DNA of 64,000 nucleotides from Paracoccus liaowanqingii. GTDB lineage: Bacteria > Pseudomonadota > Alphaproteobacteria > Rhodobacterales > Rhodobacteraceae. The notes below the pieces were generated by a model, which was not told where the DNA came from, did not search any database, and was given only the letters and a program-made list of their open reading frames with translations. Positions 1-8,976 of the stretch are shown here, in pieces. Location of the stretch: contig NZ_CP040764.1 in the NCBI RefSeq assembly GCF_004683865.2, positions 62,001 through 126,000 on the forward strand, given 5' to 3'. The stretch's first letter is position 1. The number at the start of each line of letters is the position of its first letter. The position numbers were made by a program, and so were the translations under genes.

Positions 1-486
1 GATTGCCCGCCGGCCATCGGCTATCAGTCGATGAACGCGGTCTTCGCCGCGGACATGCTCTATATCCCCTCGGGCCCCGGCTACTGGGAGTATGACAGCA
101 CAACCAGCTTCATCGGCCAGCTGGCCGAGGCGCTGGAGGATCTGTCCCATGGCTTCGAGAACTTCCCCACGGGGAAGATCGCCCTGCCCAAGACCTTCGC
201 CGACATCCGCTTCCTGATGACCCGGTTCGAGCCTTCGAACGAGCTGCACCAGGCAATGTTCGCGGCCTTCCGGCAGGTCTTCGGTGACCGGCTGGCGCAG
301 CATCCGATCGAGCTGACCCGGGCGGTCGAGCAGTCGGGCCGCTTCCTCAGCTCGATCTACGAGATCGACTATCGCGAGATGACGCGGGGGACCTGGCGCC
401 GGGCGCGGGCGACCTTCGATCAGGGTTACGAGGAGTTTCGCGGCCATGTCCTGGCCGCCTGGACGCAGCTGGAGGAGACAGCATGA
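1..486 (+). CDS. parA: ParA/RepA-family partition ATPase, C-terminal part (5' end outside window)
   Basis: The reading frame is open from the first base and gives 161 residues beginning DCPPAIGYQSMNAVFAAD. The DCPP stretch matches the Walker B region of plasmid ParA/RepA ATPases, and the following GYQSMNA and IPSGPGYWEYDSTTSFI segments are typical of the C-terminal half in alphaproteobacterial plasmid partition proteins. The Walker A P-loop must lie to the left of the window. The stop overlaps the parB start (ATGA), so the two are co-translated. With ParB and a centromere, such ATPases move replicon copies apart before division. No repC-like replication gene follows parB, so the initiator is presumably upstream or of another type. 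An internal ATG at 31 is not the real start. Confidence 0.9.
   Translation, partial: DCPPAIGYQSMNAVFAADMLYIPSGPGYWEYDSTTSFIGQLAEALEDLSHGFENFPTGKIALPKTFADIRFLMTRFEPSNELHQAMFAAFRQVFGDRLAQHPIELTRAVEQSGRFLSSIYEIDYREMTRGTWRRARATFDQGYEEFRGHVLAAWTQLEETA
162..177. repeat. parS-like palindrome 1 (inside parA)
   Basis: CTTCCCCACGGGGAAG: 7-bp perfect arms around a 2-bp centre. The same TTCCCC-NN-GGGGAA core recurs in parB and twice just after parB, so it is probably part of the partition centromere and not a chance codon pattern. Confidence 0.45.
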
Positions 487-1586
487 GCCGCAAGCGCCGC
501 ATGTTCGATATCGACCTGCCCGAGGAGGACGCCCCCGAACCTGCCGAGACCGTCCCCGCGGGGAAGGAACAGCGCCGCGGCCCGATGGCCGCCGCGATCA
601 ACGAGACCGCGGAATCCACCCGCGACCGCGCGGCGATGGAGGCGCGGATCCGGGCCGAGAATGACGCGCTGGCACAGGAGCATGTGCGGCTGAAGCGGGC
701 CGGGCTGATCACCGACCTGATCCCGCTGGACGCCATCGACACGGGCAAGCTGGTCCGTGACCGCAAGCCGGTGGCCGATTTCGACCTGGCCGAGCTGGTC
801 TCGTCCATCCGCGAGATCGGGCTTTCGAACCCGATCCAGGTCGAGCCCTCGACCGAAGGCCGCTACGAGCTGATCCAGGGCTGGCGGCGGCTGTCGGCCT
901 ATCGGCAGCTGCTGGAAGAGACCGGCGATGCCGAGGCCTGGGGGCGGATCCCGTCCGGGATCGCGGCGCGCGGGGACCAGCTGGAGGCGCTGTATCGGCG
1001 CATGGTGGACGAGAACCTGGTACGCAAGGACATCTCGTTCGCCGAGATGGCGCAGCTGGCGGTGCATTACGCGATGGATCCGATGACGGCCGAGCATGAT
1101 GCCGAGAAGGCGGTGGCGATCCTGTTCCGCTCGGCAGGCTACCAGAAGCGCAGCTATATCCGCAACTTCATCCCGCTGGTCGAGCGCTTGGGCGAGGTGC
1201 TGATGTACCCGCAGGAGATCCCGCGGGCCCTGGGCCTGTCGCTGTCGCAGAAGCTGGAGGAGGTGCCGGGCATCGTCGCGGCGATCAAGTCCGAGCTGAA
1301 GGACTGGGATACGCGGTCGATCACCGACGAGCTGGCCGTGCTGCGCCGCTATGCGGGGCAGGGGGAGGAGGCGCTGGCCTCGGGCCCCGCACCCCGACCC
1401 ACCAGCCCCGCGCCGCAGGCCGAGGCCAAGGCCAAGACCACCTTCCAGCTGGCCCGCCCGCAGGGGCAGGCCAAATGCACCGCCGCCAACGGGCGGCTGG
1501 AGATCCGGCTGTCGCGGGACTTCTCGACCATCGACCGGCGCAAGCTGGAGGCGGCGGTGGCCTCGATGCTGGACCAGATCGAGTGA
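483..1586 (+). CDS. parB: ParB/RepB-family partition DNA-binding protein
   Basis: 367 residues, starting with ATG inside the parA stop codon. The N-terminal third (about residues 1-70) is charged and low in complexity. The ParB nuclease-like domain follows (about 75-190), with an ELVSSIREIGLSNPIQV segment and QGWRRLSAYRQL in the place of the usual GERR box. A helix-turn-helix-rich middle (about 170-260) would bind parS. A Pro/Ala-rich linker near 295-325 leads to a short C-terminal dimerisation region ending IDRRKLEAAVASMLDQIE. It would load onto the palindromes described here and stimulate the ParA ATPase. Length and order fit RepB of repABC-type or ParB of DnaA-like alphaproteobacterial replicons; the window does not decide between them. 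Confidence 0.92.
   Translation: MSRKRRMFDIDLPEEDAPEPAETVPAGKEQRRGPMAAAINETAESTRDRAAMEARIRAENDALAQEHVRLKRAGLITDLIPLDAIDTGKLVRDRKPVADFDLAELVSSIREIGLSNPIQVEPSTEGRYELIQGWRRLSAYRQLLEETGDAEAWGRIPSGIAARGDQLEALYRRMVDENLVRKDISFAEMAQLAVHYAMDPMTAEHDAEKAVAILFRSAGYQKRSYIRNFIPLVERLGEVLMYPQEIPRALGLSLSQKLEEVPGIVAAIKSELKDWDTRSITDELAVLRRYAGQGEEALASGPAPRPTSPAPQAEAKAKTTFQLARPQGQAKCTAANGRLEIRLSRDFSTIDRRKLEAAVASMLDQIE
552..566. repeat. parS-like palindrome 2 (inside parB)
   Basis: GTCCCCGCGGGGAAG carries the TCCCC-GC-GGGGA core with one mismatch against the TTCCCC-NN-GGGGAA consensus of the other three copies. Weakest of the four. Confidence 0.35.
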
Positions 1587-1606
1587 CCTTCCCCCCGGGG
1601 AAGGTC
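1585..1606. repeat. parS-like palindrome 3 (just after parB)
   Basis: 10-bp perfect arms, GACCTTCCCC and GGGGAAGGTC, flank a CC centre (22 bp). It overlaps the last bases of the parB stop codon and is the longest copy. It resembles the 16-bp parS palindromes of repABC plasmids in size and GAA/TTC flanks but not in exact sequence. It could also act as an RNA hairpin ending the parAB transcript, although no T tract follows. Confidence 0.5.
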
Positions 1607-1632
1607 GGCCGCGGCGGGGGAGGGGGCGCCCT

Positions 1633-1648
1633 CTTCCCCGCGGGGAAG
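1633..1648. repeat. parS-like palindrome 4 (downstream of parB)
   Basis: CTTCCCCGCGGGGAAG is a perfect 16-bp palindrome with a GC centre, 26 bp beyond copy 3. Two close copies downstream of parB are the expected position for a plasmid centromere. Confidence 0.5.
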
Positions 1649-1686
1649 GTGCCGGGGCAGGGCTCGGCAAAGCCTTCCCTTAAGGC

Positions 1687-1708
1687 AATATTAGATCCTT
1701 CTAATATA
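1687..1708. other. AT-rich inverted repeat downstream of parAB
   Basis: ATATTAGA (1688-1695) and TCTAATAT (1700-1707) form an 8-bp dyad with a 4-base loop, inside about 50 bp (1680-1730) that is far more AT-rich than anything nearby. The 1587-1832 gap otherwise holds only the two palindromes. An AT-rich dyad beside partition genes could be an operator, a melting region or a weak terminator; nothing here decides. Confidence 0.3.
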
Positions 1709-1832
1709 TTGATCTTGCTGGATTAATTCCGAAACGATCCGTTCCCGCCCGGACCATCCCGCGAACCATCTTGCAGATCGTGCAAGCGACGGCTAGCACA
1801 TCGGGACCCCCGATCCCAGCAAGGCCGCTGCC

Positions 1833-2765
1833 ATGCCCCCCAGTGATTCCCCCCTGCGCGGCATCGCGCTGAAATGCGCCAGCGTGACCGTGTTCACCAT
1901 CATGGCGGCGCTGATCAAGGCCACGGCGGAAAGCGCCGCGATCCCGCCCGGGCAACAGGTCTTCTTCCGGTCCTTCTTCGCGCTGCCGGTGATCTTCGTC
2001 TGGCTGCTGTGGCGCCACGAGATGCGGGTGGGCCTGGGGACCGCGAACCCGATGGGGCATCTCTATCGGGGGCTGGTGGGCACTACGGCCATGGCGCTGA
2101 ACTTCTGGGCGCTGTCGATCCTGCCCTTGCCCGAGGTGACGGCGATCGGCTTTGCGGCACCGCTGCTGGTGGTGATCCTGGCGGGAATGTTCCTGGGCGA
2201 GAACGTGCGCGCCTTCCGCCTTGGCATGGTCGGGCTGGGGCTGGCCGGGGTGCTTCTGGTCCTGTCGCCGCAGATTCGGGCAGGGACGGGGGGCGACCCG
2301 GTGCGGATGCTGGGGGCGATGGTGGCGCTTGGCGGGGCGGCGGCCGCGGCGCTGGCGCAGATCTTCGTGCGGCAGCTGGTGCAGGTGGAACGCACCTCGG
2401 CCATCGTCTTCTGGTTCTCGGTCACCTCGACGGGGCTGTCGCTGCTGACGCTGCCCTTCGGATGGGTGATGCCGGCGGGCTATGTGCTGTTCCAGCTGGT
2501 GCTGACCGGGCTGCTGGGGGGCCTGGGTCAGATCCTGCTGACCTCGGCCTATCGGCATGCGGATGCCTCGGTCGTGGCGCCCTTCGACTATGTGGCGATG
2601 ATCCTGGCGGTGGCGATCGGCTGGTGGGTCTTTGCCGAGGTGCCGGGGGCGGCGGTGATCGGGGGATCGTCGCTGGTGATCCTGGCGGGCATCCTGATCA
2701 TCTGGCGCGAGCATGCCCTGGGGCTGGAGCGGCGGCGTCAGCGCAAGGCCACGCCGCCCACCTGA
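1833..2765 (+). CDS. EamA/DMT-superfamily inner-membrane transporter
   Basis: 310 residues with about ten hydrophobic segments in two EamA repeats (about residues 10-140 and 155-290), the usual length and layout of drug/metabolite transporters of the RhaT/YdcZ/S-adenosylmethionine-exporter type. LPLPEVTAIGFAAPLLVVILAG in the first half and DASVVAPFDYVAMILA in the second are family hallmarks. It ends with a basic cytoplasmic tail (ERRRQRK). Substrate cannot be read from sequence. The 3' end runs 28 bp into the convergent matR gene. It is probably a single-gene unit. Confidence 0.85.
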   Translation: MPPSDSPLRGIALKCASVTVFTIMAALIKATAESAAIPPGQQVFFRSFFALPVIFVWLLWRHEMRVGLGTANPMGHLYRGLVGTTAMALNFWALSILPLPEVTAIGFAAPLLVVILAGMFLGENVRAFRLGMVGLGLAGVLLVLSPQIRAGTGGDPVRMLGAMVALGGAAAAALAQIFVRQLVQVERTSAIVFWFSVTSTGLSLLTLPFGWVMPAGYVLFQLVLTGLLGGLGQILLTSAYRHADASVVAPFDYVAMILAVAIGWWVFAEVPGAAVIGGSSLVILAGILIIWREHALGLERRRQRKATPPT

Positions 2766-3412
2766 GGGTCCAGCCGACCCACCAGCGCCACCAGGTCGCG
2801 GAAGCGTTCGCCCTGCACCAGCACATGGTCGGTCATGGCACGCGCGGCTTCGTCTGCGTCGCCCGTGCGGATGGCGTCGGCGATGCGGCGGTGTTCGTCC
2901 AGCGAGCGGGCCACGCGGCCCGGGGCCTGCAGCTGGCGGCGGCGATAGGGCTGCAGGATGGCCTGCAGGCGCAGCGTCTCGCCCTGCAGGAAGTCGTTAT
3001 GGGCGGCGCGGTAGATCGCCTGATGGAAGGCGGTGTTCTCGGCATAGTAGCGGTCGGGATCGGCGCGGGCGTCGTCGCAGGCGGCCAGCGCGGTGTCGAT
3101 GCGGCCGAGGTCGGCGGGATCGGCACGGCGGCAGGCCAGGCGCGCGCAGAAGGCCTCCATCTCGGCCATCAGCTCGAAGCGTTCCATCAGCTGCGGCACG
3201 CTGAGCTTGGCCACAAAGGTGCCGCGCTTGGGCTGCACGATCAGCAGGCCCGACGCCTCGAGCGCCTGCAGCGCCTCGCGCACGGGGGTGCGGGAACAGC
3301 CGTAGTCGGCGGCGACCTGATCGGGGTCGATGCGGACGCCCGGCGCGAAACGGCCATCGACGATGGCGTTTTCCAAGGCAAGGCGGATGCGCTGTGCGGT
3401 GGGCAGGGTCAT
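2738..3412 (-). CDS. matR: GntR-family (FCD) regulator, probable malonate regulator MatR
   Basis: 224 residues. An N-terminal winged helix (about 5-70) carries DPDQVAADYGCSRTPVREALQAL, the GntR recognition-helix pattern. The all-helical FCD domain (about 80-210) contains the metal/ligand-binding His/Asp pattern (NTAFHQAIYRAAHND, LDEHRRIADAI, MTDH). It is transcribed away from the malonyl-CoA decarboxylase gene, the same arrangement as rhizobial matR-matABC, where MatR represses the operon until malonate is present. The role is inferred from position. It overlaps the convergent EamA transporter gene by 28 bp. Confidence 0.8.
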   Translation of the reverse strand: MTLPTAQRIRLALENAIVDGRFAPGVRIDPDQVAADYGCSRTPVREALQALEASGLLIVQPKRGTFVAKLSVPQLMERFELMAEMEAFCARLACRRADPADLGRIDTALAACDDARADPDRYYAENTAFHQAIYRAAHNDFLQGETLRLQAILQPYRRRQLQAPGRVARSLDEHRRIADAIRTGDADEAARAMTDHVLVQGERFRDLVALVGRLDPQVGGVALR

Positions 3413-3476
3413 GGCGGCCTGTGCAAGAAAGGTGCAGTCATCTCACCCCAAAGGGGCAGAAAAGTCCATGCGGCGG

Positions 3477-3491
3477 GTTGTTATATACAAC
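3477..3491. promoter_or_regulatory. Candidate MatR operator
   Basis: GTTGT-TATAT-ACAAC is a 15-bp perfect dyad in the 122-bp matR-matA intergenic region, 44 bp before the matA start. FCD-type GntR proteins bind short TTGT...ACAA dyads, so this is the natural site for repression of matA and autoregulation of matR. Assignment is by position and pattern only. Confidence 0.5.
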
Positions 3492-3534
3492 AGGCCAGAA
3501 TCGGTGTATATCGAATCTCGGGGAGGATCGCATC

Positions 3535-4844
3535 ATGGGCAAGCAGAGACTGGGGTTCCTGTCGGATTTCGTCGAGGCCATCACCCGGCGCAAGCGGGGG
3601 GCGAGGCCGAGACCTTGCAGGCGCTGGCGCGGCCCGCATCGGAACGCGCGCGGGTCGCCTGCACGGTGCTGATGGGCCGGATCGGGGACGCAGCAAGGGT
3701 CGCGGTGGCCGAGCAGGCGCTGAGCGCCTATGCCGAGCTGGACGCCGATCAGCGCCTCGCCTTCTTCCGGTCGATGCGCGACGATCACGGCGTCGATCCG
3801 CAGGCGATCCGCGAGGCCTATGCGGCCTGGGACAAGGCGCCCGATGCGGCGGCGGTGGCCGATCTGTTCCGGGTGGTCGAGCCCGCGCGACAGACGCTGC
3901 TGCGGCGGCTGAACCTGGCGCCGGGGGCCACGCTGCAGCTGGTGCGGATGCGCCAGGACCTGCTGGCCGCCATGCGCGCCGATCCCGGGCTGGCGCCCAT
4001 CGACCAGGATTTCGCGCATCTGCTGGCCTCGTGGTTCAACCGGGGCTTCCTGACCATGCGCCGGATCGACTGGAACGCGCCCGCCGCGATCCTGGAGAAG
4101 CTGATCGAATATGAAAGCGTCCACCGGATGGAAGGCTGGGGCGATCTGAAACGGCGCCTGGCCGAGAACGACCGCAGGCTCTATGCCTTCTTCCATCCCG
4201 CGACCGGGGACGAGCCGCTGATCTTCGTCGAGGTCGCGCTGACCCAAGGGATGCCCGACGCCATCGGCCCGATCCTGACCGCGCCCGAGGCGAAGCTGCC
4301 CGAGCCCGCGGACACGGCGGTCTTCTATTCCATCAACAATAGCCTGGCGGGGCTCAAGGGCGTCAGCTTCGGCAACTTCCTGATCAAGCAGGTGGTGGCA
4401 GTGCTGAAGGCCGAGCTGCCCGAGCTGAAGACCTTCGTCACCCTGTCGCCGGTGCCGGGCTTCGCCGCCTGGCTGGCCGCGCAGACCGACGCCCCGGCGA
4501 CCGAGCTGCGCACGGCGCTGGCGGGCGACTGGCCGTCCAACCCCGGCGCGGTCGTGGCGCTGCGCCCGCAGGTCATGGCGGTGGCCGCGCGCTATATCCT
4601 GCAGGCGCGGGCGCGGGGCGGGCAGCCCGCCGATCCGGTGGCGCGCTTCCATCTGGGCAACGGCGCCGCTGCCCATCGGCTGAACTGGCCCGCCGACCTG
4701 TCGGCCTCGGCGCAGAAGACCGCGCATGGGCTGATGATCAACTATCTTTACGAACTGGACCGGATCGAGGATCGCCACGAGGCGTTCATCCGCGACGGCA
4801 CCGTCGCCCATGGCCCGCAGCTTGCCGAGGCGCTGAAGGGCTGA
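3535..4844 (+). pseudogene. matA: Malonyl-CoA decarboxylase, frameshifted as read
   Basis: Decarboxylates malonyl-CoA to acetyl-CoA. Translation starts at ATG 3535 after a GGGGAGG site (MGKQRLGFLSDFVEAITRR...). The frame breaks at a run of six G (3596-3601); one extra G would give RRKRGGEAETLQALARP and a full 436-residue protein. The rest is intact: an N-terminal helical region, then the catalytic domain with TLSPVPGFAAWL and FHLGNGAAAHRLNW, which carries the expected catalytic His. As read, only about 25 residues precede the shift. matB and madLM follow on the same strand, so malonate taken up would be activated and then decarboxylated. The base loss may be a sequencing error. Confidence 0.88.
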
Positions 4845-4878
4845 GACGACCAAGACGCATCAGGGGGAGGAGAGACCC

Positions 4879-6395
4879 ATGCAGACCATCCACGAGCATT
4901 TCATCCAGACCGCAGAGGTCATGCAGGGCAAGACCCTGTTCGAACGTCCGGGGCAGCCCGACATCAGCTTCGCGCAGATGCGCGGATCGGTCGAGGCGCT
5001 GGCCGGCGCCCTGACGGCCCTGGGCGTCGCGCCCGGCGACCGGGTGGCGGTGCAGGTCGAGAAATCGCCCGAGGCCATCGCGCTGTACCTGGCGACCTTG
5101 CAGGTGGGGGGATCTTCCTGCCGCTGAACCCGGCCTATACCGGGGCCGAGATCGACTATTTCATCGGCGATGCCGCGCCGCGCCTCTTCGTCTGCGATCC
5201 GGGCCAGCAGGAGGCCCACGCGCATCGGGCGGGGCCGTCGCTGGCCCTCGAGACGCTTGGCGCGGACGGGCAGGGGTCCTTGATGGACCGCGCCGCCGGC
5301 GCCGTGCCGCGCGAGGACGCGCATCCCTGCGGGCCGGACGACCGGGCGGCGATCCTCTATACCTCGGGCACCACGGGGCGGTCCAAGGGGGCGGTGCTGA
5401 CGCATGGCAACCTGACCTCGAACACCGAGGCGCTGCTGGACTGCTGGCAGTTCACCGCCAACGACCGGCTGATCCACGCGCTGCCGATCTTTCACACCCA
5501 CGGGCTGTTCGTCGCGGCCAACATGGCGCTGGTCGCAGGCGCCACGATGATCTTCCTGACCAGGTTCGACGCGGATCAGGCCATCGACCTGATGGAGCGT
5601 GCGACCGTTCTGATGGGCGTGCCGACCTTCTACACGCGGCTGCTGAAATCGCCCCGGCTGGACCGCGAAGCGACCGCGGGGATGCGGCTGTTCGTGTCGG
5701 GATCGGCGCCGCTTCTGGCCGAGGATCACCGGGCGTTTTCGGACCGCACCGGCCAGATGATCCTGGAACGCTATGGCATGACCGAGACCTGCATGATCGC
5801 CTCGAACCCCTATGAGGGCGCGCGGATCGCGGGCGCGGTGGGCATGGCGCTGCCCGGCATCGCCATCCGCATCACCGACCGGGAATCGGGCGCGTCCCTG
5901 CCGGAAGGCGAGATCGGGCTGATCGAGGTCAAGGGGCCGAACGTCTTCGAGGGCTACTGGAACATGCCCGAGAAGACCGCGTCCGAGTTCCGCGAGGACG
6001 GCTATTTCATCACCGGCGATCTGGGCACGATCGCCGAGGACGGATACCTGCGGATCGTGGGGCGCGACAAGGATCTGGTGATCTCGGGCGGCTACAACGT
6101 CTATCCCAAGGAGGTCGAGGAGGCCATCGACGCGTTGCCCGGCGTGCTGGAAAGCGCGGTCATTGGGCTGCCCCACGCCGATCTGGGCGAGGCGGTCACC
6201 GCCATCGTCGTCCCCAAGGGCGGCCCCCTGGAGGCCGAGGCGATCCGCGCCGCGCTGGAGGGCACGCTGGCCCGCTTCAAGCAGCCCAAGCGCGTGATCG
6301 TCGCCGAAGCCCTGCCCCGGAACGTCATGGGCAAGGTGCAGAAGGCGGAACTGCGCAAGACCCATGCGGGGCTCTACGACCACGCCACGGCCTGA
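4879..6395 (+). pseudogene. matB: Malonyl-CoA synthetase (acyl-CoA ligase family), frameshifted as read
   Basis: Ligates malonate to CoA using ATP. ATG 4879 follows GGGGGAGGAGA and lies 34 bp after matA. The frame breaks at six G (5106-5111): LATLQVGG is followed by a stop, whereas one extra G reads on as IFLPLNPAYTGAEIDYF and yields 505 residues, the usual MatB length. The ANL motifs are complete: YTSGTTGRSKGAVLTHGNL, YGMTETCM, GYFITGDLG, SGGYNVYPKEVE, and NVMGKVQKAELR with the catalytic lysine. This is the same kind of lesion as in matA, 1.5 kb away, which points to a homopolymer calling error. Confidence 0.9.
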
Positions 6396-6400
6396 CATCC

Positions 6401-6443
6401 GACCGGCCCGCATGACGAGGAGGTCATGCGGGGCCATCCGGTC
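6401..6443 (+). other. Intercistronic hairpin between matB and madL
   Basis: CGCATGAC (6409-6416) pairs perfectly with GTCATGCG (6423-6430), and the outer arms GACCGG/CCGGTC (6401-6406, 6438-6443) extend the stem with a small internal bulge. No T tract follows. It probably stabilises mRNA ends or tunes expression of the transporter genes relative to matAB and does not terminate transcription. Confidence 0.45.
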
Positions 6444-6466
6444 CACATCATCACGGGAGGAAGATC

Positions 6467-6859
6467 ATGATCATTTACGGAGTCGCGGCCCTGGCCGCCT
6501 GCCATCTGGCGGGCGTCATCCTGGGCGACCTGCTGGGGTCCCTGCTGGGCGTCCAGTCCAATGTGGGCGGCGTGGGCTTTGCCATGCTGCTGCTGATCGT
6601 GGCCAGCGACTGGCTGCGCCGCACCGGCCGCCTGCCCGCGCTGTCCGAACAGGGCATCCTGTTCTGGAGCGCGATGTACATCCCCATCGTCGTGGCCATG
6701 GCCGCGCAGCAGAACGTCGTGGCGGCCCTGGCGGGCGGGCCGGTGGCGATCATCGCGGGCGTGGGCGCGACCCTTGCCTGCGTGGCGCTGGTGCCGGTCG
6801 TCGCCCGCATCGGCGGGCAGGACGCGCCGCTGCCGCCCCTCATGGCGCAGGAGGCCTGA
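6467..6859 (+). CDS. madL: Malonate transporter subunit MadL
   Basis: 130 residues, small and hydrophobic, with four likely membrane segments (about 5-25, 35-55, 65-85, 90-115). It begins MIIYGVAALAACHLAGVILGDLLG, a recognisable MadL start, after a GGGAGGAAG ribosome site. MadL and MadM together form the sodium-coupled malonate uptake system of the inner membrane. The gene is 71 bp after matB and 4 bp before madM, in a matAB-madLM operon. Confidence 0.88.
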   Translation: MIIYGVAALAACHLAGVILGDLLGSLLGVQSNVGGVGFAMLLLIVASDWLRRTGRLPALSEQGILFWSAMYIPIVVAMAAQQNVVAALAGGPVAIIAGVGATLACVALVPVVARIGGQDAPLPPLMAQEA

Positions 6860-6863
6860 GACC

Positions 6864-7628
6864 ATGGAGATGATCACCGAAATCCTGTCCAAGAACGGGC
6901 TGGTCTTCGCCTTCGTCGTCGTCGGCGTGGTGATGTGGGTGTCCTATCAGATCTCGGACCGGCTGTCGGCGGGGCGGCTGCACGGCTCGGCCGTGGCCAT
7001 CATCATCGGGCTGGTGCTGGCTTGGTGGGGGGGGCTTGCCACCGGCGGGTCCAAGGGCCTGGCCGACGTGCCGCTGTTCGCGGGCATCGGGCTGATGGGC
7101 GGCGCGATGCTGCGCGACCTGGCCATCGTGTCGACCGCCTACGGCGTCGACATCCGCGAGATCCGCAAGGCGGGGGCGGCGGGCGTCGTCGCGCTGGCGC
7201 TTGGGATCGTGGTGTCCTTTGCCGTGGGGGCGCTGGTGGCGGCGGCCTTCGGCTATACCGATGCGGTCAGCATGGCGACCATCGGCGGGGGGGCCGCGAC
7301 CTATATCGTGGGGCCGGTCACCGGGACGGCGCTTGGCGCCAGCTCGGACGTGATCGCGCTGTCGGTCGCGGCGGGCCTCTTGAAGGCCGTGCTGGTGATG
7401 ATCGGCACGCCGCTGGTCGCGCCGCTGATCGGGTTGAACAACCCGAAATCGGCCATGGCCTATGGCGGGCTGATGGGCACGACCAGCGGCGTCGCGGGGG
7501 GCCTGGCCGCCACCGACAAGCGGCTGGTGCCCTATGGCGCGATGACGGCGACGTTCTATACGGGGCTGGGCTGCCTGATGGGGCCGTCGGTCATGTACCT
7601 GGCGCTGCTGGCGATCACCGGGGGCTGA
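6864..7628 (+). CDS. madM: Malonate transporter subunit MadM
   Basis: 254 residues with about eight membrane segments; ATG 6864 lies 4 bp after the madL stop. Glycine-rich loops such as ATIGGGAATYIVGPVTGTALGASSDV and MGTTSGVAGGLAATDKRLVPYGAMTATFYTGLG are characteristic of MadM. It completes the malonate importer with MadL. The frame is open further upstream inside madL, but that extension is the madL shadow. A strong terminator follows. Confidence 0.9.
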   Translation: MEMITEILSKNGLVFAFVVVGVVMWVSYQISDRLSAGRLHGSAVAIIIGLVLAWWGGLATGGSKGLADVPLFAGIGLMGGAMLRDLAIVSTAYGVDIREIRKAGAAGVVALALGIVVSFAVGALVAAAFGYTDAVSMATIGGGAATYIVGPVTGTALGASSDVIALSVAAGLLKAVLVMIGTPLVAPLIGLNNPKSAMAYGGLMGTTSGVAGGLAATDKRLVPYGAMTATFYTGLGCLMGPSVMYLALLAITGG

Positions 7629-7646
7629 GCAGGCCCCTTGACGCAG

Positions 7647-7675
7647 AAGGCGGCGCCAGTTTGGCGCCGCCTTTT
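7647..7675 (+). terminator. Intrinsic terminator between madM and rhaI (bidirectional)
   Basis: A perfect 12-bp stem, AAGGCGGCGCCA / TGGCGCCGCCTT, with a 3-base loop (GTT) and trailing T's. It sits between convergent madM and rhaI and has A's on the other side, so it can serve both. Confidence 0.85.
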
Positions 7676-7698
7676 GGCGTTCGGGCAGGGCAGGGGGG

Positions 7699-8973
7699 TC
7701 AGACGATCCCGCCGCCTCCGCCCGCGCTGGCCGGGCGCACCGCCGCCACCTGTGCGCGCCAGCCGGACGCGCGGAAGGCCGCGATCGGGTCGATGGCCGC
7801 GCCTTGCCGCTGGCGGGCCATCTGCAGGATCGGCTCGACATCCGTGCGGAAGGCCGCGCGCAGGGTCGCCGCCGCCATCAGCGCGTCGTTCTCGGTGCGG
7901 TATCCCTCCAGAGCCGCGCGGTCGACAAGGCTGGCCTGCACATAGGCGCGCTGGATTTCGACCGCCGAGATCATCAGGCTTTCCATCGGGTCCGTGACGT
8001 TGTGGCTCTGGTCGATCATGTGGGACAGGTTCAGGCCGGGGGTGTCCTCCAGCTCGACCAGCTCGTTCCAGACGAGGAACAGGCGGAAGGGCTCGATGGT
8101 GCCCGCGTCCAGATCGTCGTCGCCGTACTTGCTGTCGTTGAAGTGGAAACCGCCCAGCTTGCCCGCGCGGATCAGGCGGGCGACGATCATCTCGATGTTC
8201 ACGTTGGGCGCGTGATGGCCGAGGTCCACGAGGCACTGCGCCTTGGGACCCAGCTCCTGCGCGATCATCAGGCTGGTGCCCCAGTCCTGCACGACGGTCG
8301 AATAGAAGGCGGGCTCGTAGATCTTGTGTTCCGAGAACAGCCGCCAGTCGTCGGGCAGGCCGGCATAGACCTGGGCCATCGCGTCCAGATAGCGGTCGAA
8401 CTGGCGCGACAGCGAGGTCTGGCCGGGGAAGTTCGAGCCGTCCCCGATCCAGACCGTCAGCGCCTTCGACCCGAGGGCGCGACCGATCTCGATGCAGTCG
8501 AGGTTGTGGTCCACCGCCTGCGCGCGGGTGGCGGCATCGGTATGGGAGAGCGAGCCGAACTTGTAGCTCAACGCCTGGCCGGGCTGGTCCTGGAAGGTGT
8601 TGGAGTTCATGGCATCGAAGCCCAGCCCCGTGGCCTCGGCCTTTTCCAGCAGCAGGGCGGGGTCGGTGCGGTCCCAGGGGATGTGCAGGCTGACCTTTGG
8701 CGTTGCGGCGGTCAGCTGGTGGATGACCCCGCAATCGTCCATCTTGTCCATGATGCCGCGCGGCTCTCCGGCGCCCGGGAAGCGGGCGAAGCGGGTGCCG
8801 CCGGTGCCGGTGCCCCAGCTGGGGATCGCCACGCCGAACCTCATGGCGCGGGCGGTCAGGGCCTCGATGTCGATGCCCCGGCGCGACAGGCGCGCGCCGA
8901 GCGCGTCGTAATCGGCGGACAGGTCGGTCTGGCGGGCAGCGTTGTCCGCCTCGATGATGTCGCGGTTGATCAT
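7699..8973 (-). CDS. rhaI: L-rhamnose isomerase, rhizobial/Pseudomonas type
   Basis: 424 residues of the xylose-isomerase-like TIM-barrel family that interconverts L-rhamnose and L-rhamnulose. Metal-binding and catalytic segments are visible: SLHIPWDRTD, GDGSNFPGQTSL, SEHKIYEPAFYSTVVQDWGT, CLVDLGHHAPNVNIE and GGFHFNDSKYGDDDLDAG. It lies 3 bp downstream of rhaD on the same strand, forming the rhaDI operon found in rhizobia. The enzyme is not the enteric RhaA type. The C-terminus ends in a glycine run (GGGGGIV). Confidence 0.93.
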   Translation of the reverse strand: MINRDIIEADNAARQTDLSADYDALGARLSRRGIDIEALTARAMRFGVAIPSWGTGTGGTRFARFPGAGEPRGIMDKMDDCGVIHQLTAATPKVSLHIPWDRTDPALLLEKAEATGLGFDAMNSNTFQDQPGQALSYKFGSLSHTDAATRAQAVDHNLDCIEIGRALGSKALTVWIGDGSNFPGQTSLSRQFDRYLDAMAQVYAGLPDDWRLFSEHKIYEPAFYSTVVQDWGTSLMIAQELGPKAQCLVDLGHHAPNVNIEMIVARLIRAGKLGGFHFNDSKYGDDDLDAGTIEPFRLFLVWNELVELEDTPGLNLSHMIDQSHNVTDPMESLMISAVEIQRAYVQASLVDRAALEGYRTENDALMAAATLRAAFRTDVEPILQMARQRQGAAIDPIAAFRASGWRAQVAAVRPASAGGGGGIV

Positions 8974-8976
8974 GGC

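Noticed and set aside
1874..4114. 746-codon plus-strand frame through the EamA gene, matR and matA
   Set aside because: Runs through three well-supported genes in other frames; composition Gly/Arg/Ala only.
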